A stretch of DNA of 64,000 nt from Betaproteobacteria bacterium (GTDB taxonomy: Bacteria > Pseudomonadota > Gammaproteobacteria > Burkholderiales > SG8-41). This document shows, one piece after another, positions 55,609 through 63,999 of this stretch (position 1 is the first letter of the stretch; every line of letters starts with the position of its first letter). Made by a program: the position numbers and the translations under genes. A model generated the notes under the pieces. It did not search any database. It saw only the letters and a program-made list of their open reading frames with translations, and was not told the origin of the DNA. The stretch covers positions 62,001 to 126,000 of the forward strand of contig JAKFUS010000015.1 in the NCBI GenBank assembly GCA_021732605.1, in the 5' to 3' direction.

Positions 55609-56457
55609 TCAGCAGATTTCCTTCTCAATGACAGCGCTACCGGCGACAGGTGATGGCAAGCGACCCACCCTGCCCGGGCGAAAGTGATCACGATCATCGT
55701 AATAAGCCGGTTGTTCATTATCGGCGCACCAGCCGGGCACACCGAGCACCGGAAGCGGCGCAAGATCGTGCGGATGCCGCAATGCCTGAGGGTCGGCAAT
55801 CAGTTGCGCCAGTCGGCGGTCGATTTGTGTCCGGCGTTCCGTCGGCGGATGCACGAGGAAATCCCGGTCAACCTCAAGCAACAATGCGCGTCCGGTGATG
55901 CCCTTGTACGGCGCGAGCGCCTTTTCACACAACGCGTGCCCAAACGGCAGGAATTCCATGCCCGCGACCACGGCATCGCGACGCTCGCAGAACAGCGGCT
56001 TCCAGCGGAATTCCCGAATCAAGCGTAACAGCCCGCCATCCACCGACAACACCACGACGCCGCTCTCGTCGAACAGGGTCAAGGCGTCCCGCACCGGCCC
56101 GCGACCTCCTGCTTGAGCTGCGGGTGGCGCGGCATGGTGCCGCGCATTCAGCGCGGCCTTGGACTGCGGAAACGTCAGCCACACCAGAATATTGAACAGG
56201 TCGTGCCAGTTACGCTCGCGGAATTCCAGTTCACCCCGCGCGTAGAGTCGTTGCTCATACGATTCGGTCATGCCCGTTGTGACTGGCGGCACCAACTGCA
56301 GCGGCAACCCGGATGCGGTGCGTACGCCAGCGCGCGCGATGACTTCCTGCAATCGCGGCAAGGCGGGCCAATCGCCGCCCGCTACCTGCCGCGCTGCCGC
56401 GCGCAGCGTCATCAGTAGCGGCGACTGTTCCGCAAATGCCTCGTTCCATACGTCCAT
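55609..56457 (-). CDS. DUF3025 family protein
   Basis: 282 residues. Family mark: ESYEQRLYARGELEFRERNWHDLFNILVWLTFPQSKAALNARHH, with LTLFDESGVVVLS, FCERRDAVVAGMEFLPFGHALCEKAL and GWCADNEQPAYYDDRDHFRPGR also typical. Cytosolic; no signal peptide. Proteins of this family are of unknown function. The next gene remnant lies just upstream of its start. Confidence 0.85.
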   Translation of the reverse strand: MDVWNEAFAEQSPLLMTLRAAARQVAGGDWPALPRLQEVIARAGVRTASGLPLQLVPPVTTGMTESYEQRLYARGELEFRERNWHDLFNILVWLTFPQSKAALNARHHAAPPAAQAGGRGPVRDALTLFDESGVVVLSVDGGLLRLIREFRWKPLFCERRDAVVAGMEFLPFGHALCEKALAPYKGITGRALLLEVDRDFLVHPPTERRTQIDRRLAQLIADPQALRHPHDLAPLPVLGVPGWCADNEQPAYYDDRDHFRPGRVGRLPSPVAGSAVIEKEIC

Positions 56458-56509
56458 GTGCCAAGTGTACGACGCGCCAGTGTTTTCAAGTAAACTTGCG
56501 AGTTCCTCC

Positions 56510-56703
56510 GGCCCCCGTGATCACGGCATGGCGGAACTATTGAGCATTTCATAAATAATGACAAAAACATGCCTCTGGTGAGGCTGTCATGTTTTTGGAA
56601 AAACTCAATAGTGACGGAACTAGTCAACCTGTTGGGCATCGAATCACCGGGACTGACATCATCACTTGCCATTGATGATCACGTTGCCGAAATGCTGGTA
56701 TAA
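56510..56703 (+). pseudogene. C-terminal remnant of an LhgO-type FAD oxidoreductase, interrupted by a small insertion
   Basis: Left part (56510-56539) reads GPRDHGMAEL. The right part, in frame after removing the insertion and one repeat copy (56623-56703), reads VNLLGIESPGLTSSLAIDDH and ends AEMLV before TAA. Joined, it resembles the conserved end of L-2-hydroxyglutarate-oxidase-like flavoproteins (G..LVNLFGIESPGLT.SLAI). No other part of the gene is present; the start of the DUF3025 gene occupies the place where the rest would have been. The remnant ends 9 nt before the response-regulator start. Confidence 0.75.
56540..56614. mobile_element. 75-bp MITE-like hairpin element with 8-bp direct repeats
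   Basis: CGGAACTA occurs at 56532-56539 and 56615-56622, directly flanking an AT-rich 75-bp segment; removing the segment and one copy restores the LhgO-like reading frame. Inside are nested inverted repeats: ACTATTGAG/CTCAATAGT at the edges (the left arm borrows ACTA from the repeat) and CAAAAACATG/CATGTTTTTG around CCTC-TGGT-GAGG. Size and 8-bp duplication would suit a derivative of an 8-bp-duplicating family such as ISL3, IS256 or IS1595. Confidence 0.72.
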
Positions 56704-56712
56704 AGAATCGCC

Positions 56713-57489
56713 ATGACTGATAAAAATACTTACCGCACCACCGCCAAAGGCCTTGCTGAAGTCGCGGCGCGCCCCGGCACGCTGAAACCCGGCATCAAAG
56801 GGCTGCTGGCCGCGGTCGGTGAGCGGGCCAACGCGGTAAATCTGCGGGAAAAGTTTCCGCGTGCCGGCGACATCAGCGCGGCACTGGAGGCGCTGACCAA
56901 CGAGGGTTACATCGAAATCGTGCCGGCAACGGCCCCCCAATCCAAATCCGCGATTGACGACCTAGAAAGTTTCCTCAATGAACGCCCGAAAGAGCCGACG
57001 CTGCAGCAGCGACGCCAGGCCGAGGGCACGATTTCCGGCGCGCGCAGGCTGAAAGCCGGTTACCAGATCAGCATCCTCAACCGCCCGGGCAAACCGATAC
57101 CGTCGCGTGGCGGCGGCAAACACGTCATTCTGATCATCGACAGTCACGAGGCGGAGGCACTGACAGCCGCGCGCAGCCTGATGCAGGGTGGATTCGACAT
57201 CCGCGGCGCCGCCAACCGCAGCGAAATCGCAGCCGCACTGGGCAAACAGCCACTGCCCGACCTGATCATCATCGATGTGGAAATGCGCGATACCGTCGGT
57301 CTGGATGTACTCGGCAAACTGCACGAACACCCGGAATTCAAATCGACACCGATCATCGTCGTCACTGCCCGCGCCGAACGCGACGATATCGTCGCCGCGC
57401 TGGCCTACGGCGCATCGGGTTACCTCAACAAACCCGTCAAGCCGGAGACCCTGTTGCGCAACGCCAAGGACGCGCTCGGCCTGCCCTGA
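56713..57489 (+). CDS. Response regulator receiver protein with an N-terminal accessory domain
   Basis: 258 residues. Residues 1-75 (TYRTTAKGLAEVAARPGTLKPG...ALTNEGYIEIV) match the N-terminal domain of the AsmA-like protein at 51132. A linker rich in charged residues follows. Receiver domain about 136-258: VILIIDSHEAEAL (Asp143), phospho-acceptor Asp188 in IIIDVEM, Thr218 in VVTAR, Lys240 in LNKPV. No DNA-binding output domain, so it acts by protein contact. The kinase is not adjacent. Codons 4-7 overlap an AT-rich core (56724-56732). Confidence 0.88.
   Translation: MTDKNTYRTTAKGLAEVAARPGTLKPGIKGLLAAVGERANAVNLREKFPRAGDISAALEALTNEGYIEIVPATAPQSKSAIDDLESFLNERPKEPTLQQRRQAEGTISGARRLKAGYQISILNRPGKPIPSRGGGKHVILIIDSHEAEALTAARSLMQGGFDIRGAANRSEIAAALGKQPLPDLIIIDVEMRDTVGLDVLGKLHEHPEFKSTPIIVVTARAERDDIVAALAYGASGYLNKPVKPETLLRNAKDALGLP
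56722..56732 (+). repeat. AT-rich core, site I, in the response-regulator start
   Basis: AAATACTTA exact at 56724-56732, preceded by AA. Unlike the other sites, the AT-rich flank is short. It lies in frame near codons 4-7 of the response-regulator gene. Confidence 0.45.
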
Positions 57490-57523
57490 ACTGCCACCTG
57501 CGGCTGCCTGGCCTGCGAGCGCA

Positions 57524-58366
57524 TTATTGTCGAGGTTTGGCGCCGTGTTGCAGAAAACCGGTTACCGCCTGCACCCACTCAGGACGCCCGAACAGGAAAG
57601 CCTCGTTGTGCCCGCCACGCATTTCGAGCGATGACGCGGCGCCGGCTGCAGCCTCATACAGGCGTTCGCCATGTGCAAACGGCACGATTTCATCATCCCG
57701 GCTGTGTGCGATCAGCACCGGGCCGCGAAAATTGCGCAGATGTGCCAGCGTGTTATAGCGGTAGCGGCTGATCAAACGCACCGGTAGCCAGGGATAAATT
57801 TCGCTGCCAAGATCCGGCAGCGAGGTGAACGTGGATATCAAGACCAGCGCACGCGGTTGCATGCGCGCAGCCAATTCCGCCGCTACGGCCCCGCCCAGCG
57901 ATTCGCCGACCACCGTAATGTCATTGGTTTTGAAACCGCGCTCCGCCGTCAGCCAGCGCCAGGCGGCCTCTGCATCCGCATAAGTACCGAACTCCGATGG
58001 CTTGCCGGTGCTCGCACCATAGCCGCGGTAGTCAACCAGCAGCACCGCGTATCCCATCGCATGGAAATGCGGAAGGTAGTCGATGCGGTCGGCAATACTG
58101 CCGGCATTACCGTGCAGAAGCAGCACTGCGCCGCGCATTGGTATGGCGGGCACCCACCACGCGGCCAGCGCTTCACCGTCCGTCGTGGTGATACGCACAT
58201 CTTCAAAAGACAATTTAACCTGGGCCGGCGTCGACCTTGCGACACCACCGATATGCGGAAAATAAATCAGGCGATCCTGCGTCAGCCATGTAAAAAGAAC
58301 CACTATGCCGTAGACCGCAGCGCTTGCCGCCAGAAACTGCAACATGATGCGTTTCAACGCCGCCAT
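57524..58366 (-). CDS. Alpha/beta hydrolase, membrane-anchored (Bem46/ABHD13-like)
   Basis: 280 residues. N-terminal membrane helix (LQFLAASAAVYGIVVLFTWL), then FPHIGG, GAVLLLHGNAGSIADRIDYLPHFHAMGYAVLLVDYRGYGASTGKPSE, nucleophile Ser in VVGESLGGAVAAELA, Asp in AHSRDDEIVPF and His in RGGHNEAFLF. The substrate is unknown. Its start overlaps the srkA end by 13 nt, so it is co-translated with srkA. Confidence 0.9.
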   Translation of the reverse strand: MAALKRIMLQFLAASAAVYGIVVLFTWLTQDRLIYFPHIGGVARSTPAQVKLSFEDVRITTTDGEALAAWWVPAIPMRGAVLLLHGNAGSIADRIDYLPHFHAMGYAVLLVDYRGYGASTGKPSEFGTYADAEAAWRWLTAERGFKTNDITVVGESLGGAVAAELAARMQPRALVLISTFTSLPDLGSEIYPWLPVRLISRYRYNTLAHLRNFRGPVLIAHSRDDEIVPFAHGERLYEAAAGAASSLEMRGGHNEAFLFGRPEWVQAVTGFLQHGAKPRQ

Positions 58367-59331
58367 TGCAACGGCGGCTCATCCAGCGCCGCCGCCTGTT
58401 CGCGCAGCGCCAGCACGTGATCCTGCCAGTAGCGCTGGGTGTTGAAAAAGGGAAAACTTGCCGGGAAGGCCGGGTCGTCCCAGCGTCGCGCCAGCCAGCC
58501 CGCGTACTGCACGATGCGCAGCGTGCGCAACGCCTCAATCAGCATCAGCTCCGCCGCATCGAACTCGCGGAATTCGCAGTAACCCCCGAGCAGGTGCAAC
58601 AACTGCGCCTGCTGTGCCTTACGGTCGCCCGACAAACACATCCACAAGTCCTGCACGGCCGGCCCCATACGCGCATCGTCGAGATCGACAAAATGCGGCC
58701 CCTCGTCGGTCCACAACACGTTGCCGGCATGGCAGTCGCCGTGCAACCGAATATTGCGAACTGCGCCGGCAGCGACCCAGCGCCGCTCGACCCGTTCGAC
58801 CACGTCCTCGACGACACTCGCATAGGTGTCGTAGAGGTCATCCGGCACAAATTCGCTGTCGAGCACGAACTGCACCGGCTCGTAGGCAAAGGATTCGATG
58901 TCCAGCGTCGGGCGGTGTTCAAAAGGTTTGGTCTGCCCCACCGCATGGATGCGCGCGATGAAGCGCCCCATCCACTGCAGCGTGTCCGGATCATCCAGTT
59001 CCGGCGTACGCCCGCCGCGGCGCGGCGTGATCGCGAACTGGAAACCGCCATGCTCGTGCAGCGTGCGTCCGTTGAACAGCAGCGGCGCCACCACCGGCAG
59101 CTCGCGCGCCACGAGTTCCGCGGCAAAATCGTGTTCCTCCTGGATTGCCGCGCTGCTCCAGCGCTGCGGGCGGTAGAACTTGGCGACAACCGACGCGCCG
59201 TCTTCCAGACCCACCTGGTAGACACGGTTTTCGTAACTGTTCAGCGCCTGCAGCCGTCCGTCGCAGCGCAGGCCGCAGGACTCGACGGCATCAAGCAATG
59301 TCTCAGGAGTCAGTGCTGCATACGGCGCCAT
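58354..59331 (-). CDS. srkA: Stress response kinase A (SrkA/YihE family)
   Basis: 325 residues. Aminoglycoside-phosphotransferase-like kinase: ALNSYENRVYQVGLEDGASVVAKFYRP (Lys), catalytic LHGDCHAGNVLW and the DFG-equivalent VDLDDARMGP. SrkA phosphorylates proteins in the envelope and oxidative stress response. The ATG at 59331 overlaps the upstream gene's TGA (TGATG). The tail (PFFNTQRYWQDHVLALREQ) is typical of the family. Confidence 0.92.
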   Translation of the reverse strand: MAPYAALTPETLLDAVESCGLRCDGRLQALNSYENRVYQVGLEDGASVVAKFYRPQRWSSAAIQEEHDFAAELVARELPVVAPLLFNGRTLHEHGGFQFAITPRRGGRTPELDDPDTLQWMGRFIARIHAVGQTKPFEHRPTLDIESFAYEPVQFVLDSEFVPDDLYDTYASVVEDVVERVERRWVAAGAVRNIRLHGDCHAGNVLWTDEGPHFVDLDDARMGPAVQDLWMCLSGDRKAQQAQLLHLLGGYCEFREFDAAELMLIEALRTLRIVQYAGWLARRWDDPAFPASFPFFNTQRYWQDHVLALREQAAALDEPPLQWRR

Positions 59332-60401
59332 CAATGCCTTGCCGCTGTCGCCGCGCGTTGTGCAGGCACATAACGCAGGCCACGTTCCAGTACGTCGGGC
59401 AGCACTTCACTCCGCCACTCCACACTGGAAATCCGGAAATCGTTCAAAGCCTGCGCAAAAATCAGCTGCACATCATGCACTTCATCCAGCGGATGCAGCG
59501 GCCAGCAGAATCCTTCGAGCATCGACTCATCAAACGGCGAACTGAGGCTCAGGCGCAGCTCGCCGGCACCCGCCGCCAGCGCATGCGCAGACAACACGGC
59601 TTCGGGGTCGCCGACGCTCATCCGGAAATGCCGTACGGTATTGCTGAGGAAAAGGTTAAGTGCAGCTTCAAGTTGCGCGCAACGACCGAGGTAAGCCGCT
59701 TTCAGCAACGGTTGCGGCGGCCGCGGCATCGGCAGCACTTCCAGCCCTGCTTGCGCCAACTGACGCGTCAGCTCACGTGTCAGCGGCGTGCCCCAGGTAC
59801 CAATATTGGATGCCGACTCGAGAAACGACGGCAGATGTTGCGGCGTCACGCCGGCACCGATCAGGAAACGCAGGTGTACCTGCTCACGACCGGGGCCCAC
59901 GACGACCGGCTCAGGGATCAGCGTTTCAACAACAGCGCGCTCTGCGGGATCACGAACGGCGCGCCATAACGCGCAGGGTGACAAGACCTCCAGTGCCGCG
60001 GCGCTGCACAAGGCATTACCCAGGCCGAAATTGCGCGTCGCGCCGACGGCGCCGTGCCGTTCCAGCAGCGCGGTGATCTTGTCGGTTTCAGGCAATGCGC
60101 CCGGCAATGTCAGTTGCATACGCGCCCCGGCGACGATGACCAGTGGAATCGCGAAGAGCTGCAGACTGATGCCATCACCGCCGCCATCAATCGCCGCAGC
60201 CAGCGCCTGCCACACGCGGCGCACAACCGCCGGTGGTCCGCCCTGCAAGGCGGCACGAATCACCGCGTCATCACCCGCTGTCAATGCAGCTGCCAGATCG
60301 GCTGTCAGTCCTGCGCCATCATCCTGCACCGCTGCACGGAGCAGCGGGTTCGCCGATACCGCGGCAATGCGCGGTTCCGGCAATGATTCGATTACATTCA
60401 T
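59331..60401 (-). CDS. Uncharacterised protein, about 356 residues
   Basis: Not recognised. ATG 60401 overlaps the Bug stop by 4 nt (ATGA). The protein is Ala/Leu-rich, without signal peptide or membrane helix. Features: VVRRVWQALAAAI, SLQLFAIPLVIVAGA, LLERHGAVGATRNFGLGNALCSAAAL, GTPLTRELTRQLAQAGLEVLPMPRPP and LLKAAYLGRCAQLEAALNLFLSN. It may bind a small ligand or be an enzyme of unknown class. It is tightly coupled with a Bug receptor before it and srkA after it. Confidence 0.7.
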   Translation of the reverse strand: MNVIESLPEPRIAAVSANPLLRAAVQDDGAGLTADLAAALTAGDDAVIRAALQGGPPAVVRRVWQALAAAIDGGGDGISLQLFAIPLVIVAGARMQLTLPGALPETDKITALLERHGAVGATRNFGLGNALCSAAALEVLSPCALWRAVRDPAERAVVETLIPEPVVVGPGREQVHLRFLIGAGVTPQHLPSFLESASNIGTWGTPLTRELTRQLAQAGLEVLPMPRPPQPLLKAAYLGRCAQLEAALNLFLSNTVRHFRMSVGDPEAVLSAHALAAGAGELRLSLSSPFDESMLEGFCWPLHPLDEVHDVQLIFAQALNDFRISSVEWRSEVLPDVLERGLRYVPAQRAATAARH

Positions 60402-61381
60402 TCCGCTTTTGCGCCCGAGGCCTTGACGGCCAGGCCCCATTTCACCAGCTCGGTTTTGATGTACGCGGTGTATTGCTCCGGCGTGTCGCCGACGAACTCG
60501 GCGCCCTCGGCCATCATCCGGTCGCGCAGATCCGGCGCGAGCAGTGCCTTGGTTGATTCAGCGTGCAGCTTGGCAATGATGGCTGCCGGAGTTCCGGTCG
60601 GAACTGCCATGCCGAACCAGGATCCGGTTTCAAATCCTTTCAGCCCCTGCTCGTCCAGCGTCGGTACATCCTTCGCGGCAGCCACACGCTTCAGGCTGGT
60701 CACGCCCAGCGCACGCAGGCGGCCGCTGCGCGCATGCGGGATGGTCGATACCATCGCTCCGAAATACACCTCGATATGTCCGGCGATACTGTCGGCAATG
60801 GCCGGTGTCGCACCTTTGTACGGCACATGCACCATTTTCACACCGGCCATGGTTTTGAAAATTTCACCGGCGAGATGATGCGGGCTGCCGATGCCGGTGG
60901 AACCATGGCGCAAGGAATTCGGATTGGCTTTGGCAATCGCGATCAGGTCTTTGGCATTTTTTGCCGGCAGTGACGGATGCACGACGACTATGCCCGGTAC
61001 CTTGGCAAAATTGGTGATGTAGGCAAAGTCTTTCAGCATGTCGTAATTGAGTTTCGGATACAGCGTCGGATTGATCGCATTGGCCACTGTCGGCATGAAC
61101 AGCGTGTAACCATCGGGCGGCGCTTTCACGCCCAGTTCAGTGCCGATGTTGGTGCCGGCGCCGGGACGGTTGTCGACGATCACCTGCTGGCCCCAAACCG
61201 CCGTCAGTTTCTGACCGACTGCGCGCGCCAGCATGTCTGCCGTGCCGCCCGGCGTATAACCGACGATGTAGCGGATGGTGCGCGAGGGGTAGCCGGCGGC
61301 ATCCTGCGCCAGTGCTAAACCCGCTGTGCCCAGCATCGCCAGTGCACCGATAAAAATACATAAGTATTTGTTTTTAAACAT
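60398..61381 (-). CDS. Bug/TctC-family substrate-binding protein with repeat-derived signal peptide
   Basis: 327 residues. Mature part GYPSRTIRYIVGYTPGGTADMLARAV, VIVDNRPGAGTNIG, APPDGYT and HVPYKGATPAI mark the family. The signal peptide starts MFKNKYLCIFIGALAMLGTAG; its first codons are the AT-rich element H, so the basic N-region of the signal is encoded by the repeat. Followed with ATGA overlap by the unknown gene. Confidence 0.92.
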   Translation of the reverse strand: MFKNKYLCIFIGALAMLGTAGLALAQDAAGYPSRTIRYIVGYTPGGTADMLARAVGQKLTAVWGQQVIVDNRPGAGTNIGTELGVKAPPDGYTLFMPTVANAINPTLYPKLNYDMLKDFAYITNFAKVPGIVVVHPSLPAKNAKDLIAIAKANPNSLRHGSTGIGSPHHLAGEIFKTMAGVKMVHVPYKGATPAIADSIAGHIEVYFGAMVSTIPHARSGRLRALGVTSLKRVAAAKDVPTLDEQGLKGFETGSWFGMAVPTGTPAAIIAKLHAESTKALLAPDLRDRMMAEGAEFVGDTPEQYTAYIKTELVKWGLAVKASGAKAE

Positions 61382-61382
61382 T
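61358..61382 (-). repeat. AT-rich element, site H, at the start of a Bug gene
   Basis: Minus strand: ATGTTTAAAAAC, then AAATACTTATGTA. Shares AAAACAAATACTTATGTA exactly with site E. The ATG is the gene's start codon, so the element encodes residues 2-7. Confidence 0.7.
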
Positions 61383-61439
61383 TTTTCTCCATGCAGCTTT
61401 TATAATTAACTGCTGGACTTCAGACCGAAGCGCCAACCA

Positions 61440-62408
61440 TCAATCGACTTGCGCACCCGACTCCTTCACCACCTTGGCCCACTTCGCATAATCAGCCCTG
61501 ACCACGCGCGCAAATGCTTCGGCACTGCCACCGACGGCATCCGCGCCCTGCGCATTCAAACGTTTGACCAGCTCCGCTGAAGCCAATGCGGTATTCAATT
61601 CTGCATTGACGCGCTTGACGATGTCGGCGGGCGTTCCTGCCGGCGCAAAAATACCGAACCAGTTGACGACCTCATAGCCGGGAACCGTCTCGGCAATCGC
61701 CGGCAATTCCGGGAAAGCCGCGGAACGCTTCGGGCTGGTCACCGCCAGGCCGCGCAGCTTGCCGGTCTTGACCTGCGGCGACAGAGGCACCGCGCTCGAA
61801 ATCGTCAGCGCGATCTGGCCACCCAGCATGTCGGTCACCAGCGGTCCCACGCCCTTATACGGAATATGCTCCATGCGAATGCCGGTCATCGACTTGAACA
61901 GTTCCATCGCGAGATGGCTAGACGAGCCGCTGCCGCCCGAACCGTAGTTGACCTTGCCCGGATTCGCCTTTGAATACGCGATCAGTTCGGCGACGGTTTT
62001 TGCGGGAAAGCTGTTGCCACTCGCCATCATCAGCGGCACGGCGACGAACTGCACCAGCGGCGTGAAATCCTTGATCGCGTCATAAGACACTTTTTTATAC
62101 AAATGCGGATTGATGACATGCGGGATCGATGAAAACAGCAGCGTGTAGCCGTCAGCATTGGCCCGCGCTGAGATTTCCGTCGCAATCAATCCGCCGGCGC
62201 CGCCGCGATTGTCCACCACCACCTGCTGCCCAAGGCGGTCGCTTAATTGCTGGGCCGCGACGCGGCCGAGGATGTCAGCCGCACCACCCGGCGGAAAACC
62301 CACCACGAGGCGCACCGGGCGGTCAGGATACGCACTTGCGCTGGCGGCAAACACCAGCGGAGAGCATGCGGCTGCGAATATGGCAAAAATTGCGTAAGGG
62401 ATGTTCAT
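61440..62408 (-). CDS. Bug/TctC-family substrate-binding protein
   Basis: 322 residues from ATG 62408 (AAGGAA upstream). Signal peptide NIPYAIFAIFAAACSPLVFAASASA; mature AYPDRPVRLVVGFPPGGAADILGRVA. VVVDNRGGAGGLIA, NADGYT and HIPYKGVGPLV are family marks. An extension to 62495 adds an unlikely N-terminus. It lies just downstream of the gamma-glutamyltransferase-like gene, so it may be its receptor partner. Confidence 0.92.
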   Translation of the reverse strand: MNIPYAIFAIFAAACSPLVFAASASAYPDRPVRLVVGFPPGGAADILGRVAAQQLSDRLGQQVVVDNRGGAGGLIATEISARANADGYTLLFSSIPHVINPHLYKKVSYDAIKDFTPLVQFVAVPLMMASGNSFPAKTVAELIAYSKANPGKVNYGSGGSGSSSHLAMELFKSMTGIRMEHIPYKGVGPLVTDMLGGQIALTISSAVPLSPQVKTGKLRGLAVTSPKRSAAFPELPAIAETVPGYEVVNWFGIFAPAGTPADIVKRVNAELNTALASAELVKRLNAQGADAVGGSAEAFARVVRADYAKWAKVVKESGAQVD

Positions 62409-62505
62409 GCGGATTCCTTGTGATCGTCGAGAGTAGATGACGGGGCTGATTACTGCCAAAAACCATAGCAGCAATCGTGCCACCGCTGTCGTCACCAGCC
62501 CCTAA

Positions 62506-63999
62506 TTACCATCCGAGCACATAGGCCGGACGGCGTGGATCCGCGCCGCCGTGCAGCACGCCGTGGGCATGATCGTTGATGATGGTGCACACCGAACCCG
62601 CGAGCCAGGTCATGTCATCCCACCAGTAGGTTTTATGACCCATCGCCGCCAGTGCTTCGCCGGTCTTCCTCTCAATTCGTGACTCCAGGTACAGGCGTCC
62701 AGGGAAATAGGCATGCGGTTCAAAAGAACCCGGATAACTGTAGCCGGCAAAACGCGGCGCTTCGACCGCATCCTGCACGCCCATGCCGAATACATTGACG
62801 TTGAGGAAGACCTGGATCATGGCCTGGATCTGCACGTCGCCACCCGGCGTGCCGAAGGGCATGTACGCCTTGCCGTTTTTCAGCGCCAGCGCCGGATTCG
62901 GCGTCAGCCGCGGGCGTTTGCCCGGCGCGACCGATGACGGATGTGAAGGATCGGCCCAGGACTGCGTGCCGCGACCCGAACAAACGATGCCCACGCCAGG
63001 AACAATCGGCGTCTTGTCCGAACCGTCCGAAGGCGTCGCAGAAAACGCATTTCCATGGCGGTCGATCACGCACAGGTAAGAGGTGTCTCCAGGACCCGGT
63101 GATTCCTCGGATTGCGGTTCCGGCATGCACATGTTCTGCAGCGCGGTCAGCGATTTCGGGTTTCCTGCCGGCGGCATCCCCGGCCAGGCCTGGGTGTCGC
63201 GAATCAACGTTCGCCGCCACGCCGCATATTTTTCCGACAGCAATCCGGCCAGCGGCACTTTAACGAATTTGGGATCGCCAAAGTGATGATGGCGATCGGC
63301 AAATGCCAGTTTCAGTGCTTCGGTAACGACGTGGATATATTGCGGCGTGTTGTGTCCCAGCGCCTTCAGGTCGTAACCCTTGAGGATATTCAGCGCCATC
63401 GGCAGCGCAGGGCCCTGCGACCAAGGCCCGCAGGCGTGCACCTCGATATTGCCGAACTTCGATTTCACCGTCGGCTCGAAATTGACCTTGAAGTCGGCAA
63501 AATCCTCGTAACGCATCAGGCCGCCCTGCTGCGTGATCCATTTCGTCACATCACGCGCAATATCGCCCTTGTAGAAGGCGTCGCGTGCCGCCTGCAGGCC
63601 GGCCTTGCGGCCCTTGCGGCTGGCACGGCGCTCCTGATCCACCATGTACTGCAACGTGCGGCCAAGGTCGGCCTGCACGAATACCTTGCCCGGCACCGGC
63701 GGTTTACCGCCTGGCATGAATACTTTTTTGCTCGACGGCCAGCGGCCGTAATTGTCGGCGTTGTCGGCGATGAACTCGGCCATCAGCGGATACATCGGAA
63801 AACCCTTGCTGGCAAAACGCAGCGCCGCAGACGCAACTTCGCCGAAACTCATGGTGCCGAATCTCGACAGCGCAGTGATCCAGGCATCCGGTGCCGCCGG
63901 CACCACGCAGCGCTCCACGCCGGGCGGAATCTTGCCGCCGTGTTTTTTCAGGAAATAATCCGGGGTCACTGCCCGCGGCCACACGCCGAGCCCGTCGAT
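62506..63999 (-). CDS. Gamma-glutamyltransferase family protein (N-terminus cut by window edge)
   Basis: About 498 residues visible of a Ntn-hydrolase GGT. The frame is open to the right edge, so the N-terminal domain start and any signal are missing. GGLMRYEDFADFKVNFEPTVKSKFG, QGPALPMALNILKGYDLKALGHN, and the processing/active-site region DTSYLCVIDRHGNAFSATPSDG, in which Thr becomes the new N-terminus of the small subunit. Oxyanion GG in PFGTPGGDVQIQAM; ends VCTIINDHAHGVLHGGADPRRPAYVLGW. It may act on a gamma-glutamyl or cephalosporin-type amide; substrate unknown. Confidence 0.9.
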   Translation of the reverse strand: MDGLGVWPRAVTPDYFLKKHGGKIPPGVERCVVPAAPDAWITALSRFGTMSFGEVASAALRFASKGFPMYPLMAEFIADNADNYGRWPSSKKVFMPGGKPPVPGKVFVQADLGRTLQYMVDQERRASRKGRKAGLQAARDAFYKGDIARDVTKWITQQGGLMRYEDFADFKVNFEPTVKSKFGNIEVHACGPWSQGPALPMALNILKGYDLKALGHNTPQYIHVVTEALKLAFADRHHHFGDPKFVKVPLAGLLSEKYAAWRRTLIRDTQAWPGMPPAGNPKSLTALQNMCMPEPQSEESPGPGDTSYLCVIDRHGNAFSATPSDGSDKTPIVPGVGIVCSGRGTQSWADPSHPSSVAPGKRPRLTPNPALALKNGKAYMPFGTPGGDVQIQAMIQVFLNVNVFGMGVQDAVEAPRFAGYSYPGSFEPHAYFPGRLYLESRIERKTGEALAAMGHKTYWWDDMTWLAGSVCTIINDHAHGVLHGGADPRRPAYVLGW

